DNA of 64,000 bases. Source: Manis javanica (taxonomy: Eukaryota; Chordata; Mammalia; Pholidota; Manidae). This document shows, piece after piece, positions 29,977 to 60,895 of this stretch. Position 1 is the first letter of the stretch. Every line of letters starts with the position of its first letter. The stretch covers positions 60,457,613-60,521,612 of the forward strand of contig NC_133172.1 of NCBI RefSeq assembly GCF_040802235.1. The letters run 5' to 3'. The position numbers and the translations under genes are program-made. Under the pieces are notes generated by a model. That model was given only the letters and a program-made list of their open reading frames with translations. It did not search any database and was not told where the DNA came from.

Positions 29977-32900
29977 GGCAGCCTGCAGGAAGGGGAGAGA
30001 GAAGCGTTCTTTGCTTGGTACGTTGAAAGAGCACGCGTAGTCTAAGTGAGGAAAGACATGTGAGGACCTCAGAACTTCACAAGTTTGCCCTTGTGAAATA
30101 ACAGTAACTTTTCAAATGCATGTAGCCCATGGATCCAGTAAACTTATAACCTCATTAACATCTGTAGCTTAGAAAGCTTTTTTCTTCCAAGGAGATCAGT
30201 CAACATAACTACCAGGAGTTACCAAATTCCTACTGAAATTCATGTTCTGTGCTACATGTTGTGGATACAGAGATAAACACAATATTCTCTATGCCCTAAA
30301 TAAGCTCCCAGCCCAGTCTAACGACAGGCACAGACTGTTTAATTCACATTACAGCTGAGAGGCATTTTTTTATTCATAATCGGCAAGTGCACAGGGCCCA
30401 CTACTCGCACAGAGACCAAGTAGGAGAAACAGAGGTAAATACTAAGCCATGGCCTTGGCCTCAAAGAGCTTACAATTCATTTGAGATAAAACTAAGCTTT
30501 AATAAACTTTAACATAAGCTAAACATAAACTCTATTTTGTATAATACATGTAACTCTACACTTAAAAAGAGATACTCCCCAAACTTGAAAAAATGGTTTT
30601 CTCAAGTAACAACAGAGTGGGCACCCTTGCAACCCACTAACATCATTTGGACATCATAATCCTTGCCTGGCCCCTTATGTCTAAGAAACACAAATCCTAT
30701 ACAACTCTTTTAAGTATCTGCACAGCAAGCATATACAAAGCACCGGCTGTGTTCCAGGTACCACTGGCAGTTGCTAAGGATTCAAAGATGAACTAAATAC
30801 TTGTACCTAGAAGAGATGAGCATTTAACAAGACAATTTTAAATGCTCTATGAACTGGTTCTGTGTGCCTACAGGCAGAGATAACCCTGCAGAGGGAGCCA
30901 GAGGCCCAGCAGACCAAGGCTGCTGGGCCTCTGTCCCACACTCGCCCTGGGGAGCTGCCGAGGCGGGACGGCCTGTGTGCTGTGACAGACACAATACCAA
31001 AAAGATCAGAACAGACACTACAATTAAATTACACGGAACTCAGAGATACATGAACACGAGGATACAACATTTATTATATAAAATTGATTTTAAGCCAAAA
31101 ATTATATATAACACTCCTGGAACTGGCTCCTCTTACAGAAATCTCATGTTTTTAAATAGAAAAAAAAAATCCTCAAACTAAGAAAATCCCCAACACTAGC
31201 AGCAAAAATTGGCATAAGCTTAAGGAAGAACAAGTGAACTCCCTCCCACTCCACTGCAGTGTAATTTGAGCTGAGCCAAGTTTTGCAGAGTAAAAATCAA
31301 ACTAAGCAGGAGAAAGATAAGCCACTGGCCTGGACTTATTACACCATGCCGGGATGAGAGGCACCCCAAATCACAGAGAACTGTTGCATATATGCATATA
31401 TTTGTATGTGGAATAGATACAAACAAATATATGACGGTACAGTCTACATGACAAACCAACGGTGCACACCAAAGAAATATGACAGAAAACTGAGAAATGC
31501 TGGGCGGCAGGATCCCTAAATGCCCCCCACGGACATGATCTCCCCCACGGGAAGTTCTTCATGGTACCAAATCAGAAACTAAGTTGATGTGGCTTTAGGT
31601 AAGTTAAAGAAATGCTTTTCTCAAGTAACAATATAGAAAAACGTCTGAAGTTGGGTCACCTTTCCTAAAGGTAAAATGCTATGTCCTGGGGTTCTGTCCA
31701 TAGAAACTCACCCCCACAGTAAGAATGGCAAAACTGACCATGAAAAGACCACATTATGAACTTTTAAGTACAGAACCCAAATACTTAGTAATATAGAAGC
31801 AATTATAAACTCCTTTGGGATAATTTCTCTTCAAGGACACACAGGCTGAGAGTCCCTAAATCATGAACTCTCAGGATAAATGACATCTGGGCCCAGGATG
31901 CCTTGCTTTTCTGATCAATCTGCCAGACTACGGGCAGGACCACTGGGAGCTGCTCCCAAACCCCCTGAAACACATTCAAAGTTAGGATCCCCTGTCCCAA
32001 CGTGGTCATTCTTTCTGAGCTCTGCATCAACACCCTCCAAGCTTCCAGACACCAGAGATGAGGGAGTGCTGAGTCACCCTGCTCCAGGGCCCCCTGCTGA
32101 GCCATGTCAATACACAGCCAAGTCCTGCTGAGGCAGGTGGCTGGCTGGACAGGCCCCTGACCTGGCATAGCGTCAGTGTTCACACAGGCTGCAATTCCTG
32201 AATAGCGCTAATTGCCAGATTCCCAGACAAACAATCAAAACATGAATTTCTTATAAGAACTGAGATTCCATGCTAAACCATGCAAAACTGAAGGTGCCTG
32301 AAATAACATTTTAAAAGTATACAAGTGCCTTTTGTCATAACTAATCAAATACTAGGCTATGAGAAAAGTGAATACAAAAAATAATTCTATGCACTAGTAC
32401 TTTTCAAGCAAAATGTAATAAAATAAGAAATAACCAAGTTATAACTATGACAAAAAAACTAGAAACTTGGAATATTAAATCTATTGTTCTAAGTAACAGG
32501 TGGGTGTTAGGTCTAAAATGTTAAAACAACATTTTTAATAAAAAATTAAATACCACGTATTAAGATCTAATGGGTTGTGAAGAGAACAATACTTGTGGAA
32601 AAGTTAATTGCACGAGGTGACGAGATTCTTGCTCAAAGGAGCAAGTCAGATGCGCCCCATGGAAAGACCTTGTACTAAAGGGAACTTCTTCCCCCTCAAA
32701 CACAGTTGTTTTCAATGATTTCAACATCTGTGAAGGAAAAGCCCAGCCAACTGTGCCCGAGCGCAGAGGAGCTTCCTGAGTGCTGGGCTCGGGCCACTAG
32801 CTCTGCACGGCTGCCTCTTCCCCTCTCTCTGCCAGCTCTGGGCCTTCACGAATATGCTGCTGCGTCCTAAGGCCAATCTGCGAACAAAAACCAACACAAA

Positions 32901-34959
32901 TTCCTTTCCTTTGTCCTCAGAGCTCAGCTATGGAAATCCTACATACAACTAAGACCAAAGTTTTGGGGACGCAGGAACAGAACTCCCCACGTCGTGAATC
33001 TCTAAATAAGCAGCAACGCATTTCCTCGTCTCAGAATAAAGCAAGGAGACAGCCTTGGGCTGGTGAAAGGCTCAGCGGGAACACAGCCCCTTCCTGCACC
33101 TTCTTACTTAGAGAACATCCTGTGAGATGTGACAAAGCCCGTCCAATGGCTTGGACAGTGATGGCGCTCCGCGCAGACACCAGCAGCTCAGGACACCACG
33201 CCTAGGAACAGGCGGGCCCCGGCTCAGCCCTCCCTCTCCAGGCGCCTGGGCCTGCTCCGGGCCTCCTCTCTGCAAACCACCTTCGTCCGCTCCCCGCTCA
33301 AAGCACTTTGCGGCCACCCTACTGCAGCTGCCTGCATCTCTACCCCAATTCCTGGCGGCCCGCCCACCCACCTGGGCACAGGGAGCCCGCACCCATCTCA
33401 GAGGAGGAGGAGGAGGAGACTGGCACACACACACCCTCCCTGCTGGGGAGAAGCTGGGAAGCACCCCTAGCAGGCTGAGTCCCTCCAGGCCCAGACCAAG
33501 GCTGACCTCCCTGCTCCCACCACCTTGTTCTCCCACTCGGGACAGGCTCACCAAACTCCTCTGATCCTTTACAGGAAGAAAAACCTCATGTACAAAACCC
33601 TCCAGTGCCCTCCCGCTCGGTCCCGCAGAGAGGTGTGCCAGCTTCAGGGCTGAGTGAGACGGAGGCATCAGGGCCTTCAGCCCGGTTTGGCCAGCGTCTC
33701 GCTGCACCATCAGATTCCCCTCCCCATCTTGTCCAGGGGAAGACCAGGGTGGTATGTTAGCATCACACACCCACCATATACAAATACCTTAAACATATGG
33801 TATCTTTGCTATACTTCCTTAAAAGCACAGAGAATTAGAGGCTGGCAGTGTTCTGGGTCTGGTCCCCAGCCCTGAGGTACAGAAATGCAATTTTATCAGA
33901 GGCAGCCCAACATGGAGAGATCTGACTCACACCAACCAAACTCACAGAGGTTTGGTTAAATAAATTCAAGTGCCAATTTCTCTAGTAATAAACAATACAG
34001 CCAAGAAGCTAAACACAGATGGTCACTGGAAAGTCTATGTGGAAAACAGAACCATTAGAACAGCAATGAAGAAAACAACCATGTCAGATGCTGAGGACCT
34101 GTCAGGAGTGAGCCCAGAGTCCCTGCCATCCCTGGACACAGAATTCCCTGAAAGGTAAACAGAGTGACTGAACGCAGCAGGGCGGGCACAGTGGAAGAGG
34201 GTGTGGTAAGACCCTCCTGTCAGGGCACAGCACTGTGAACGGTCTCGCCTGTGAGAAATGCCTGCTCTCTGGGTAAGCCCCTTCCACACAGGGGGCGCTA
34301 AGGGAGCTTGTTGCGAAGGTGGCCCAGCAGGGCAGGCAGGAGGTGAGGAGTGCTAAACCCACGGGGTCCAGATGGGGATGAGGCTCGGCTGGACTGAGAG
34401 AGTGTGGCTTTGTGACTGATTCCTTGCTGCTCCTCAGACGCACCAGACTTCTCCCCACATTTGTTCACACCTTGGTGGACAGTAAGTGGAAAATAACAAG
34501 CAATTACACACCCTCTCAATCCTCTTCCCCACCCTTAGGTCCATGGTGGAAATAATGTCTAATGAAAAAAGAAATTGGGACTTCCTCCAAAGCCATCAGA
34601 TTCCAAGCAAGCTCATGGAAACACAGTTTTAAAGCTGCTAAGGACACTTTTAAGTCTAGAAGCCTACTAAGAGATGTCTAGATCTCAAGCTGCACTTGGA
34701 CGGAGTGACTGATTCACTTCTGTCTGGATAGGTAGGAGTCTACACCTAAAGAAATCCATTATACAGAAAGAAAGACTGAAACAGCAAAATTCTGGCCCCT
34801 ATACAATCTACCTATAGAAGTTATTATCAACTTTGTTTTCTTTCCTCTACATAAAACTAAAACATCAGAGAACAAGAGAGAAACAGGTGGGGGAAAACAG
34901 AACCCAAATTGGAAAAGAACAAGTCCCTATTGTGTTAGGTGTTTTCTACTTCTACAAGA

Positions 34960-35210
34960 CAATATTCATCAGGGCTAATTCATCGAGCACTCAAAGGTCT
35001 CTCCGGTAAACTGTGGGCTTTGGGCCATTACGATGTGCCCATGTAGGTTCATCCTTATAAAAAAGGTTCCACTCTGGTGAGCAGGTTCATGAGGGAGGCT
35101 CTGTGTGGAGTAAGGGCTGTATGGGAAATCTCTGTACCTTCCTCTTAATTCTACTGTAAACCTAAAACTACTCCAGAAAGAAAAAGTCTTAAAAAAAAAA
35201 AACACTTTAA
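34960..35210 (+). mobile_element. LINE-1 3' end (L1MB-like) with poly(A)
   Basis: 'aaactgtgggctttgggcca', 'atgtaggttcatccttat' and 'ggaaatctctgtaccttcct', followed by 'ctaaaactactccag' and an A12 tract near 35191-35202, match an L1MB-type 3' UTR. Confidence 0.8.
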
Positions 35211-35579
35211 AAAAACCCCTAAAGGTAACGTTCCAACTCTGCAAGCATCATGGGGAAATTATGGTCAGAACTGCAGGGAGCAAAGCCTTGTGTGCGAGGC
35301 GCACCTGCTGCGGCCTATAATGCTCTCTCTCCTGGCCTCCAGCTTAGCTGACTCAGCAGGGAACCGGGCAGCCAAATCTAATATAAAAACCTCCACAAAT
35401 CAAGCGTTCTGGGAGAAGGTCTCGGCTGGAGCACAGATGTCACCAAGTCACCTAAATGAGTGAGACCCAGGATGGGTGGTAAAAGAACATAATACGGCAA
35501 ACTGGCCGAAATGCTGCTTAAGAAGGTAAAGCAGTATGATGGGAAACAGACCATTAAAGCACCACCGGATGAAAGATAG

Positions 35580-36095
35580 TGGGGCCGGCTGAATAACGGC
35601 CCTGAGATGTCGACATCCTAATCTTCAAACCTCATAAATGTCACCCTCCGGAGCAAAGAGGACTTTGCATATTTGATTAAATATGTCACCTTATGTAGCA
35701 ACAAGGACTTTGCAGAAGGATCTTGAGATGATCCTGGATGATCCGGGGGGGGGCACAATGTCATCACATGCATCCTTAGAGGAAGGTAAGAGGGTCAGAG
35801 AAGATGTGATCAAGGAGCAGAGGTCAGAGAGAGCAAGCAAGATTTAAAGACATTAGGCTGCTGGGTTTGAAGGGGAGCAGGGTCACAGGCCACAGAAGGC
35901 ATCACCTCTAGGATCTGGCAAAAACAAGGAAACAGACTGTCCCCAAATCCTCCAGAAGTGACACAGCCTTGCTGACCCTTGACTTCAGCCCCATGAGACT
36001 GATTTCAGGCTTCTAAGTACCAGACTGTAAGAGAAAACGTGTGTTGTTTTAAGACACACTGGTAATTTGTTACAGCAACAGGAAGATGGATGATG
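35580..36095 (+). mobile_element. MLT1 LTR (ERVL-MaLR fossil)
   Basis: The same family as the copy at 13475-13915, with 'ggctgaataacggccctgag' near its start and 'gttttaagacacactggtaa' near its end. A solo LTR, old and diverged. Confidence 0.75.
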
Positions 36096-36659
36096 ACGGA
36101 TGGACAAACTGTCGGTCTGGTTTTGAGGACAGTAAAAGGACAAGCTGCAAATTCTGCATATCTCTTAAACCAAAACCTGCAGATGTATCAGGAACCACAG
36201 GTACCCTCAGAGGCTCCTACAATCTTCCAGTCACGGGGGTGGCAGACCTGAGGTGGCCCTCACCCTCCTCGTCAACAGCCAGCGCCATCCAGCTCAGCAG
36301 CAACTAGCAGGACCAGGGCCCTGACTTCCGTCAGCGTTTTCTCAGGACTTTCTTCTTTCAGAGTTCGCAGGTGCCTTGCTCTCAGCACCCAGATCCTGTC
36401 TGTCTTCCCCAGACCAGCTCAAGGCCCTTTGTTTTCCCCCAATTCAAAACCAGTGCTGACAAGCCCAGATGACACACAGGTCATGGGACACGCAGAGCCG
36501 CACTCCGACCCCTGCCTCTGAGTCCCTCTCTCTCTCTTACCCATGTGGCACTTACCACGCTGGTCTACATTCTGGTTAAGTGTTTAACTTGTCTCTGTCC
36601 TGGTTCTCCAGCTAGAGCACAGGCCTCTTGAGGGCAGGGAACATATCTAAAGCTAATTT

Positions 36660-38800
36660 TCCTGGAATTTAAAAAAACTGAAAAAAACACACAGAAGCTG
36701 TACTATTCACAGTCAAAACCTGTTATACACAGTTAAAAGAATAATAAAACAAAACAAGCCTCATAGTCACTCTCCTTACAAAGAAGACAAGAGTCTTAGA
36801 AGCGCCGTGTGCTTCCTGCCTGATTGCATCCCCTTCCACCACCCTGGGGGTAACCACTCTCCTAAATTATGACGTTATTCCCTTGCCTCCTTTTTTTTAG
36901 TAGTGGTACTATTCCCCTGGCACAGGTTCTGAAATAGCGGTACTCGGTTCTGCCTGGTTTTGAACTTCATACAAAGCAATCGGACTGCGCACATTCTTTG
37001 GTGGCTTGTTCCTTTCACTCAACGTTGTTTTCGAGACTCGGCAGAGCTCCTGTAGCCTAGGCCACCCACCAGTGCTGCCGCACACCACCTCGGGGTACAG
37101 ACACCACGATTCACACGCCGTTTACTGCTGGGGGACCCTGGGTAGTTTTTGCTGGTTTTTACTGCAGTGAGGAACACTGCTGCCATGAACATCCCATGCA
37201 CATCTCTGGGCACATGTGCAAGAACATCAATGCCTAAGGGTTGAACTGCCAGGCTGCAGCGCATCCATGCACTCCACTACACTGCCAAAGCAGCTGAACC
37301 AATCCACATGCCCACCAGCAGGGCACAAGTTCACCATGCCTCCTCCTCAACACTGCAGTGTGAGCAGTTCACCTTCTGTCCACAGGATGGCTGGAAGTGG
37401 GAGGTCAGGTTTGGTGTACATACCATTGAGACAGGGACTGTGGGTTTAGATAGAGTAGGGTGAGGGCCTCCAGGTAAAGCAAAGCAGGGTAATTACAGTC
37501 AAAACAATGTAACAAGGTACAAAATAAAACCCCTACCGAAACTCAAAACTCCATATTAAACATTAAGTAAAGTCAGTCACATTAATTCTCTAGGGTAAAA
37601 ATATTAAACTAGGAATACAGGCATTCTTTGGTGAGATTAGTTAAAATTAGAGAGCCAGAAAAGACTCAAAATTAATGAGCTAATCAGTTAAAGCTCAAAA
37701 AGCCAGGAATAACTTGACCTGGAATGTCAAATATTCCCCAGGTAAGAAAATATCTCAGCATAGCCCATGTCTTCATTGTGTCAATTAAATCATGCCATTC
37801 TAAGATTTACTTTAGCCTGCTAAAAGGCCCAGCTTATTTTTTTAACTTTACCCATATGCTGCTTTTCCTCCTCCAGTCCCTAATCAAGTAATTTGCAACC
37901 TGGGCAATTGATTTAGCAAGCAAGCCCAGCCATAAAACAACATAGTAAAAACAGGAAGGATTCCATCTTAAAGATAAGATCACATTTTAAAACCCAGTAA
38001 GTTAGAAAGTAAGGTTCTTAACATATTCTTTAGCAGACAGACAATAACTCAGCCCACCTTGGGAGCAGGGCAGGCAGACTTGATCGATAAGCTTCCAGAC
38101 CAAGAAGCTGCTATCCTGGGAAGGAATCAGAGCAATACATTTCTTCTGTTACCTAAAGAACTGATATGAGGAAAAGAGACTTAGTGTCTCATCAAAGATA
38201 AACATTTTAGAACCATTTGGCAGGTCTGCTTCCCTAGCCCTTTGTCACACTCATCCTCAACCGCCTATAAATCCCCTAAACACACCACCCCAGACTCTCT
38301 TGTCCCCTCCCTGCATGAGCCAGGAGCTGGGTCCTCTCACTTTCTCTCTAAATAAAAACTTCTCCCTTGCTTTTCTACCTTGAGTGTTTGCAAAGTTCAT
38401 TCTTTGACGCCATGAACAAGAACCCTGGCATCACCCTGATTACTAAGACTGACTGGCATTCTTTTGTTTCTGTGCTATTTCCTCATCTATGAAATGCCTG
38501 TTTCTAGCTGTTGCTCTTAGTTCCACTATGTTGCCTTCCTTTTCTTTCAGAATTTTAAGAACTGTTTCTATATTCTAGATACTAGTTCTCTGTATATTTT
38601 GTCTCTTTATAGTGCTTTGCATGAACTGTCTTAATTTTAAGTAGTCAAATGTATCAATCTTCTTTCTGTGCACCTTGTTATGTTTTCTCTAGGAGATCCT
38701 GTTTTAGTCCCAGGTCATAAAGATATTTTCCTGTATTATTTTCTAAAAAGTTTTTACAATTTTGCTTTCAGATGTAAGTCTACTCCTTCTGCAGGCTTCA
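36660..38800 (-). mobile_element. Antisense LINE-1 split by an LTR insertion
   Basis: The left part (36660-37430) carries 'ttcctttcactcaacgttgt' and 'acatgcccaccagcagggca'. The right part (38450-38800) carries 'tattctagatactagttctc'. Both are the reverse complement of the L1 ORF2/3' region and resume in order on the two sides of the LTR. 5'-truncated and non-coding. Confidence 0.65.
37439..38432 (+). mobile_element. Solo LTR, probably class I endogenous retrovirus (ERV1) fossil
   Basis: About 1 kb with LTR-like architecture near its end: a TATA-like 'cctataaatcccc' at about 38266, an AATAAA at about 38351 and a terminal CA. It sits inside an older antisense L1. The left limit is approximate and no internal retroviral region is attached. 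Confidence 0.5.
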
Positions 38801-39029
38801 TGATGGTGTGAGGCTAGGATCACATCCATCTATAATATTCCTCAACGCCTGGCATGGTGCTCTGTATACAATATTTGTTAATTAAATAGAAGCAAATACT
38901 GCTTAGTGTTCAAAGCTCAAATTTCACTCTTGAGGAGTAAAAATATAAGAAACTTCTCAAACTTTGTGTCAGCACTTTGACAGAGTTGTTGCTGGTATGA
39001 TAAAATAGTAAGAACATCCACTCCACAGT

Positions 39030-39475
39030 GTATATGCAAGATAACGGAAAACTTGCACTCCAATAAAAGCCTGCACAGCCATACTCATAGCAGCACTATT
39101 CCCAATAGGTAAAAAGTATAAATAACCCAAATATCCATCAACAGATGAATGGATAAACAAAATGCAGTCTATCCACATAATGGAATATCATTCAACAATA
39201 AAAAGGATGAAGCACAAGTATACATTACTACCGGACAAAGCTTGTTCAGAAAGCCCAAATCCACAGATACAGAAAGCAGATTAGGGCTGCTAAGGAACAG
39301 GGAGTGACTGCTAATGGGATATGATTTCTTTTAAGTTGACCGGAATGTTCTGGACTTAAACAGTGGAGATGGCTGCACACTGAATAAGCTGCTATGAACA
39401 GTACACTTTCAAATGGCTAACATGGTGACTTTATGTTCTGTGGATTTTACCTAAAATTTTTCAACTTACTAAAAA
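39030..39475 (+). mobile_element. LINE-1 3' end fragment
   Basis: 'atccatcaacagatgaatgg' and 'taatggaatatcattcaaca' are followed by a diverged L1 3' UTR. Confidence 0.8.
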
Positions 39476-39499
39476 GAATATATTTAATGTGTTGAACTC

Positions 39500-39775
39500 A
39501 ACGGCCCTGGAATATTGCCGTAATGATCAAAACCACAGACTCTGACAACAGACTTCCTGGATTGGAAGACAGGTTGCTTGCGAGGAGCTCCGAATCTTGT
39601 CTGAAGGTGAAATTACTTCACCTCTCACCTTGCCTTACACCACCTGTAAACATGGGAATAATAGTTCCTGCCTAAGATTATAATGAGAATTAAATGCAGT
39701 AATTCTCCGACACATAAAAGCACTTAGAACAGTGCCTGGCACACCTACGTGCTCATAAACCTTAGCTATTAGCCA
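39500..39775 (+). repeat. MIR SINE
   Basis: It contains 'cttagaacagtgcctggcac' and 'tgtaaacatgggaataatag', close to the MIR consensus over most of its length. Confidence 0.85.
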
Positions 39776-40603
39776 CCATAATTCAGTGTTAGCTATTGGC
39801 TGAGAGCGGGCTTTTTGCACAAGACGCCGCCAAGGGCTTTCTTTATTCCTGTCACCCTGCTTATTCTCTCAACAACCTTAGCAATCAGTTATAGTCATCC
39901 CCAGTTTACAGACGGGGAACAGACACAGCGGTGAAGCGACACGGCCGGGACCCTGAGGCTGGGTGGCCAGCGGCGGGTCAGACCGAGGTCTATCCAAGTC
40001 CAGAGCCCTGGGGGGAGGCCCCGCGTGAGAGCCCAGGCTGCGTCCTGCTGGCAGCACCGAGCGGGCCCGGCGTGCGGGTCCTCAGGGACAAGGGCGGCCG
40101 GCCAGGCCTCAGGGCCCTCCCCGCCAGCACCTGGCAGCGCCGGCTCCCTGGAGACGCGGCCGCCGCTTCGGGACCTGGCGGTGCCCTTCCCTCAGGAGCG
40201 CCCTCATTCTCAGTCACTCTGAATTCAGAACAAAGACGACGACAAATCCCACTCAACCCGAGCGCTTGGGAAATGAGAATAAAGAAGCAAAGACAAAGGG
40301 GGGTTTCGGAGCCTCGCGGGCAGCGCCCGGCCAGGGGCCCCGGAGGGGCCCGCGCTCGGGGTGGGTGGGGCCCCACGGCTGCGGGTGCTGGGGGGCGCAA
40401 CGCCGGGGGCAGCTGGGGTGGCGCTATGGGGCAAAGGGTCGGGTCTGGAAGAAGGGGTGCTGGGGGCGGGGGTCCCACGGACGCGGGGCACGAGTCCCGG
40501 GGGGCGTGGCGGGCGCAGAGGTAGGCGCCGGGCCGAGGCCCCGCGGGCGCCTAGGAGGCCCGGAGGGTGTGGGGGGCCGAGCCAGGCGCGGCGGGCGCGG
40601 TAC

Positions 40604-40700
40604 CTGCAGAGCCGGCGCAGTCTTCGAGCTGGTCCCACCAGAGCCGCGCGGCCGCCGCCCCCGTCGCCGCCGCCGCCGCTGCCGCGGGCCGCGCCCCACG
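40604..40700 (-). other. HSDL1: Probable HSDL1 non-coding exon 1
   Basis: The minus strand has a consensus donor (CTGCAG followed by GTACCG) at 40602-40604 inside the CpG island. Spliced to the acceptor at 29983 it would supply the HSDL1 leader across a 10.6-kb intron. The upper limit is only an estimate. Confidence 0.6.
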
Positions 40701-40704
40701 TGAC
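40697..40704. promoter_or_regulatory. CACGTGAC E-box
   Basis: A CACGTG core followed by AC, the kind of site bound by USF/MiT-family bHLH factors. It lies close to the presumed HSDL1 start. A role is inferred from position only. Confidence 0.4.
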
Positions 40705-40765
40705 CCATGCACGCGCCCGGGCGGGGCCAAATCCGCCCAGGCGCCCGACGTGCTGCCTACCCGAG

Positions 40766-40777
40766 TGCGCGTGCGCG
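40766..40777 (-). promoter_or_regulatory. NRF1 site
   Basis: On the minus strand CGCGCACGCGCA matches the NRF1 consensus YGCGCAYGCGCR at every position. It is three bases from the X-box. NRF1 sites are frequent in divergent housekeeping promoters. Confidence 0.65.
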
Positions 40778-40780
40778 ACG

Positions 40781-40794
40781 GTTGCCGTGGAAAC
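40781..40794 (+). promoter_or_regulatory. RFX X-box
   Basis: GTTGCCGTGGAAAC is a perfect imperfect-palindrome X-box (half-sites GTTGCC and GGAAAC around GT). RFX factors bind such sites in promoters of ciliary genes. It lies about 150 bp upstream of the DNAAF1 start codon, as expected for a motile-cilium gene. Confidence 0.8.
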
Positions 40795-40942
40795 AGGGAA
40801 GCGTTAGGCCGCCAACCGAGCAGGCACAGGTGGCCTGCGCGGAAGAAAAGCGGGCGCTCCCTTGTCCGGCTGTGGGCCGCAGCGATCGCCCAGGACCGGG
40901 CTTCCCCACTGCTACTCGGTGTTTCGTGTTTCTGGAATAAGC

Positions 40943-59085
<18,143 letters not shown>

Positions 59086-59588
59086 AGCCCAAGGTGGCAC
59101 AGGGAGCCGGCAGCCGAGCCAGGCCTGATCCCAGCGGGTGCGGGCCTACCCTTTAGCTGGGCTCCCTTTCCTTCCAAAGACCTGGGGTTACTTGGTTGTC
59201 ACAGGCCGGCAGGCGGCTCACCTCCCCCACCCACAGCCCCTGCAGGGGCACAGCTGGTCCCCAGGTATTGGTGGTCTGCCACCTGTAACCGCAAATGTCC
59301 CTGAGCATGATAAACACTTCAGTATCCACGAGTCCATGTGTCACTGGCTTATTCAACATCCATGAGTCACATGTGACTCATTTCATCAGGTACCCTAAGA
59401 ACTATTCTTCTCTTCACGTGTGATTAGAGCTAGGGTGGGTCCTGATGTCCTGTGACATTTGGCAGAGCCTTCCAATGGAGCCACAGATATTGGAGGCAGT
59501 GAATAGCACGCATTACACATCAAAAGCTGTACATGGACACTGCCCAGTCCAAGAAACTTGATCATTCAAATCCATGCTCAGCTGACAA
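59086..59588 (+). other. DNAAF1: DNAAF1 3' UTR / convergent spacer
   Basis: The region holds the DNAAF1 3' end. No canonical AATAAA is seen on the plus strand; GATAAA at 59310-59315 is a weak candidate. No repeat or other gene is visible. Confidence 0.4.
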
Positions 59589-60050
59589 TTTATTCAAACC
59601 CTAAATGTGGGTCCAAAACTTCAGAAACTGCTCAACCAACCAAACATCCAGCACCAGCAGTTCTCTGGGTCTCATTTCACCGTCACTGACCATGGGGAGG
59701 AGCTGGTACCGTCACTGGTGGGCTCCGGGGCCTGGCTCCTGCACCGCGCAGCCCTGTGGCCTGGCTGGAGGAAACCCAGTGACACTGGCCCCAGGACAGG
59801 ACTGCCAGGGCCTTTCCAACACGTCTCCAGGCAGGATAAACCACGGGAGAAACAACTCTGTCGCTGTCCCTGCTCTGACATGGTTCTGAATCATTTCTGG
59901 GGGTCGCCTAGTCACAGCAGTCTTCAGATGGTAAAAGGTCTGACCCCTGGAGACTGTTCTCTCTTTATTTCCTAAGTTCCAGTCACGGAAGGCACAGCTG
60001 GTGCACGAGAAAGGGCTTACCGGAGGCAGGGGAGCAGCTTCCCTGGGCCC
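59589..60050 (-). terminator. TAF1C: TAF1C 3' UTR with two candidate poly(A) signals
   Basis: The minus strand has AATAAA at 59964-59969 (UTR about 100 bases) and again at 59589-59594 (about 470 bases). Which is used cannot be told from sequence. The distal site would bring the transcript to within about 500 bases of the DNAAF1 stop codon. Confidence 0.55.
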
Positions 60051-60895
60051 TCAGAAGCCCATGCGGGGCTTCTTCCGATGTGGCTGAGAGCCAGAGAGGA
60101 CGGGCGCCCGCTGCCCGGAGCATGGGGCCCGGACGCCAGAGCTCTGGGATGAGGGCACCTCAGAGCCTCCCGGGGTGTCCCTTTGGGACAGCAGCCCAGT
60201 GGTACAGTTCCGGATGGTCCACAGCTCCTGGGTCACCTCCTGGGAGGGCAGGGTCACAGGAGGGCAAGGCCTGGCCTCAGGGGGTGTCCGGTCTGGGCTG
60301 TGAGCGGGGGTGGCGTCAGAGAGGTCAGGGCGGCTGAGTGAGGAGAAGGTACTGGACAGCAGAGTCCGGCGCTTGTGCCGCTTGGGCGGCCTCCCAGGCC
60401 CCGAGCCCCCGCCCTGCTGCCTCTCCCACCAGGCAGCTGCCCGCCCTCTCCAGGCCGCCTCCAGGCGCCCAGTGAGCATATCCTCAGGGCCTGACTCAGA
60501 GGCAGGGGGCAGCTGGGCAACAGGAAGTGAACCCAGGTCCCTCTGCCGCAGGAGCCGCCCTTGGGCCATGGCTGCACGCAGACCCTCTGGCACTCTCCCC
60601 TCAACCTTCCGCTGCTCCAAGCAGCCCAGCAGCTGGCGGTGGGAAAAGGTGGGTGCAGCCCATACAGGGGGAGCTGTGGGCACCTCCAGCAAGGCCTTCA
60701 GCCACTGGCTGCAGCAGGCTGTGTCCTGGGGGCTCCAGGAAGCCGCAGGGGCAGAGGAGTTGGGCCCATGGTTGCTGGGGGCCCCAGGGTCCGCCTGGAG
60801 GCGGAGGCGCTGGTGGAAGACATCTCCAGCTGCAGAGAGTTGGAAGAGCAACAGGGCTGGTGTGGAGGCGGAGGGTGGGATGGCGGCGGCCAGAC
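60051..60895 (-). CDS. TAF1C: TAF1C last coding exon
   Basis: Acceptor CGCCCCCAG. There are 281 codons including TGA. It contains LFQLSAAGDVFHQRL, CSQWLKALLEVP, APTFSHRQLLG, AAWWERQQG and the terminal RKKPRMGF. The Ser/Pro tail lacks the human RDYMAKLPPQ segment and differs in length there. Confidence 0.95.

Larger units (their letters stand above)
29983..40603 (-). other. HSDL1: HSDL1 intron 1
   Basis: A 10.6-kb intron. Assigned pieces: L1 3' end (34960-35210), MLT1 LTR (35580-36095), L1 interrupted by an LTR (36660-38800), another L1 3' end (39030-39475) and MIR (39500-39775), plus L2-like scraps around 30225-30345, 30700-30790 and 36540-36650. The stretch 30800-34950 has nothing I can name. 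The intron's 5' end overlaps the CpG island. Confidence 0.6.

Noticed and set aside
30596-31635. Repeated phrase 'tttctcaagtaacaa' at about 30598 and 31618
   Set aside because: Only about 15 bases shared, with unrelated flanks; taken as coincidence.
33108-33770. 220-codon minus-strand frame in HSDL1 intron 1
   Set aside because: GC-rich, Gly/Ser/Pro/Arg composition, no recognisable domain, no homologue known to me at this position. Considered a chance frame.
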